Below, one piece after another: positions 61,611 to 64,000 of a stretch of 64,000 bases of DNA. The stretch comes from Solen grandis (taxonomy: Eukaryota > Mollusca > Bivalvia > Adapedonta > Solenidae). The stretch is taken from assembly GCA_021229015.1 (NCBI GenBank), contig CM037789.1, positions 40,584,926 to 40,648,925 of the forward strand, written 5' to 3'. A model generated the notes under the pieces. It was not told the DNA's origin, made no database searches, and was given only the letters and a program-made list of their open reading frames with translations. The position numbers and the translations under genes were made by a program. Within the stretch, counting starts at the first letter, position 1, and each line of letters opens with the position of its first letter.

Positions 61611-63235
61611 CTACAACATACATATCATGACAGATTTTAATATACTGTCAAAAAGTGACAAACACTAATTTCATCACATACAGGATATAAATAAATTGCA
61701 TAGCTAGAGAGATGGAAATCACCACACAGCATAACATACCACACACCACACATATACAATACACATACAACACCCAGTCACATATACAATACACATACAA
61801 CACCCAGTCACATATACAATACACATACAACACCCAGTCACATATACAATACACATACAACACCAAGTCACATATACAATACACATACAACACCCAGTCA
61901 CATATACAATACAAATACAACACCCAGTCACATATACAATACATGTACAACATCCAGTAACATACACAATACATATACAACATCCAGTCACAAACACAAT
62001 ACATGTACAACACCCAGTCACATACACAATACATGTACAACACCCAGTCACATACACAATACACATACAACACCCAGTCACACACACAATACATGTACAA
62101 CACTCAGTCACACACACAATACATGTACAACACCCAGTCACACACACAATACATGTACAACACCCAGTCACATACACAATACACATACAACACCCAGTCA
62201 CACATACAATACATGTACAACACCCAGTCACACACACAATACATGTACAACACCCAGTCACATACACAATACACATACAACACCCAGTCACATACACAAT
62301 ACACATACAACACCCAGTCACACATACAATACATGTACAACACCCAGTCACACACACAATACATGTACAACACCCAGTCACACACACAAAAATACACTTA
62401 CAACACAGTCACATACACAATACACATACAGCACCCAGTCACATACACAATACACATACAGCACCCAGTCACATACACAATACACATACAGCACCCAGTC
62501 ACACACACAATACACATACAACACCCAGTCACATACACAATACACATACAACACCCAGTCACACACACAATACACATACAGCACACAGTCACATACACAA
62601 ATACATGTACAACACCCAGACACATACACAATACATGTACAACACCCAGTCACATACACAAATACACATACAACACCCAGTCACATACACAATACATATA
62701 CAACACTTAGTCACATACAAAATACATTTAAACACACAGTCACATACACAATACACAAATGACATCCAGTCAAATCATAATGCATATACAACAAAGAGTC
62801 ACAAATATTTCTTTATAATATCTTATACTTAAATATTTCTGTATCTTATTTAGACATAAATCAATGGTTCACTTCTCTTGACTTCCATTTTGCTACCTGT
62901 CCATTTAAAACAGTTTAGACAATACCCTAATATATTTAGATTTACATTCCAAACCCCTCATAAATAAATAACTTTCATAAATATATTTAGAGAATTCAGA
63001 GCATTGCTATTAATCAGACCTGATTTTTCTATTTTCTATGTATGTGTCTTAGTGTAAAAGGGCTAAGCTGTGGTATAATCTCAAGATGGTACAAGTGTCC
63101 CTACCTTCATGCCTATCTCCATGGGGGTGAGCTCTGCAAATGGGACCTCGCGTGTCTCAAGCTCAAAAAGTAGAATGGAGAAGCTCCACATGTCGGCGGC
63201 TCGAACATTGATATCTTCTGGCCTCTTCTGTAGAG
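61458..63235 (-). CDS. ILK: Integrin-linked kinase (ILK), last two exons
   Basis: Exons 63235-63105 and 61610-61458, GT/AG, phase 0 between them; 93 complete codons plus a split first codon, stop TAG at 61460-61458. ILK is a pseudokinase that joins PINCH and parvin in the IPP complex and links integrin tails to actin at focal adhesions. The first exon has the C-lobe segment [23 protein letters not shown]…MEIGMK. The second has [15 protein letters not shown], the [20 protein letters not shown] stretch and the C-terminal LEKMK. The ankyrin repeats, PH-like loop and N-lobe lie beyond the window end. Confidence 0.93.
61745..62770. repeat. 30-bp minisatellite, about 34 copies
   Basis: Unit CACATACACAATACACATAC AACACCCAGT, exactly 30 bp over most of the array, with point variants (ACATGTAC, CACACACA). 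As 30 is a multiple of 3, several frames stay open for long stretches; they are not genes. In the last ILK intron. Confidence 0.97.
63105..63235 (-). CDS. ILK: ILK penultimate exon
   Basis: Acceptor gtttacag, donor AAG|GTAGGG. Encodes [19 protein letters not shown] and [18 protein letters not shown]. Confidence 0.93.
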
Positions 63236-63429
63236 CTGTAAACAACAGTGCATTGTGATCTTCACTTTTATTGACAATATGCAAAGTTATAACAAGAACT
63301 ATTTTTTAAAGATAATTAATACCCAAAAAACTGCTTAAATTCAGAAAAAAAAAATGCTGCTTACAAAATTCTTGAAAGCATCATCAACAACAGTTACTAA
63401 ACTTCATGGAAAGTGAGTGTGTGACATAT

Positions 63430-64000
63430 CATAATATTAGTAGATAGGATGTGACATAACATGTGTGATTCTTATGTAGGGATGTGACATAAAATGTGTG
63501 ATTCTTATGTAGGGATGTGACATAACACAAGTGATTCTTATGTAGGGATGTGACATAATGTGTGTGATTCTTATGTATGGATGTGACATAATGTGTGTGA
63601 TTCTTATGGAGGGATGTGACATAATATGTGTGATTCTTATGTAGGGATGTGACATAATGTGTGTGATTCTTATGTATGGATGTGACATGTGTGATTCTTA
63701 TGTAGGGATGTGACATAACATGTGTTATTCTTATGTAGGGATGTGACATAACACAAGTGATTCTTATGTAGGGATGTGACATAATATGTGTGATTCTTAT
63801 GTATGGAATGTGACATAATGTGTGTGATTCTTATGAGGGATGTGACATAAATGTGTGATTCTTATGTTGGGATGTGACATAACAGTGTGTGTCTTATGTA
63901 GGGATGTGACATAAAATGTGTGATTCTTATGTAGGGATGTGACATAAACAAGTGATTCTTATGTAGGGATGTGACATAACAAGTGTGATTCTTATGTAGG
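63430..64000. repeat. 33-35-bp minisatellite running off the window end
   Basis: Unit GATGTGACATAATGTGTGTG ATTCTTATGTAGG, about 16 or 17 copies with short length changes. Lies upstream of the ILK penultimate exon, in the next intron. Minus-strand open frames across it are artefacts. Confidence 0.95.

Noticed and set aside
61648..62832. Long Cys/Tyr/Val-rich or Thr/Gln/Ser-rich repeat proteins on both strands
   Set aside because: The 30-bp minisatellite keeps frames open; it lies in an ILK intron.
61745..64000. CRISPR-like array (30 bp and ~34 bp units)
   Set aside because: Units are contiguous, with no unique spacers, in an animal intron.

Overview
This is a 64 kb piece of an AT-rich, intron-rich animal genome, most likely a bivalve mollusc. 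The gene families, the dense tRNA-derived SINEs, foldback MITEs and LINE fragments, and the microsatellite load point that way; the species cannot be named from the sequence. A run of exactly 100 Ns (42340-42439) marks a scaffold gap. No bacterial, viral or CRISPR features were seen. Most long open frames are repeat shadows, so real genes had to be assembled from short exons with GT/AG borders and matching reading phase.

Layout: (1) 1-7.5 kb holds no host gene; it carries a 5'-truncated LINE (about 2.27-5.34 kb, minus strand) and small foldback repeats. (2) 7.5-22.5 kb, minus strand, is one 13-exon gene for a secreted M12B (reprolysin/ADAMTS-like) zinc metalloproteinase. Its signal peptide, basic prodomain cleavage site, HExxHxxGxxHD zinc site, Met-turn and short cysteine-rich tail are all visible. 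The exon 8/exon 9 junction is one nucleotide out of phase. (3) 22.5-34 kb is a repeat belt: poly-Asp-like microsatellite, LINE fragments, a decayed jockey/CR1-like element, a TA-flanked foldback element, and a 3.1 kb DNA transposon with tandem-subrepeat inverted ends, an 8-bp target duplication and two exons for a PHD-like zinc finger. (4) 34.1-42.1 kb, plus strand, is the front part of inturned (INTU), a planar cell polarity/ciliogenesis protein of the CPLANE complex. Two more elements with inverted arrays of short repeats lie in its first intron. The gene stops at the scaffold gap. (5) 43.35-50.94 kb, plus strand, is the last four exons of a GALNT10-like polypeptide GalNAc-transferase (end of the catalytic domain plus ricin-type lectin domain). 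Its front part is missing, so the gap hides the 3' half of one gene and the 5' part of another, or the scaffold is misjoined. (6) 50.9-61.4 kb is non-coding: downstream/UTR sequence with SINE and MITE copies. (7) 61.46-63.24 kb, minus strand, is the last two exons of integrin-linked kinase (ILK), separated by a 30-bp minisatellite, with another (about 34 bp) upstream that runs off the window end.

The host genes do not form an operon or pathway. INTU (cilia), GALNT10 (Golgi O-glycosylation), ILK (integrin adhesion) and the secreted protease are independent. The most unusual content is the 30-36.3 kb cluster of transposable elements with inverted-array ends.
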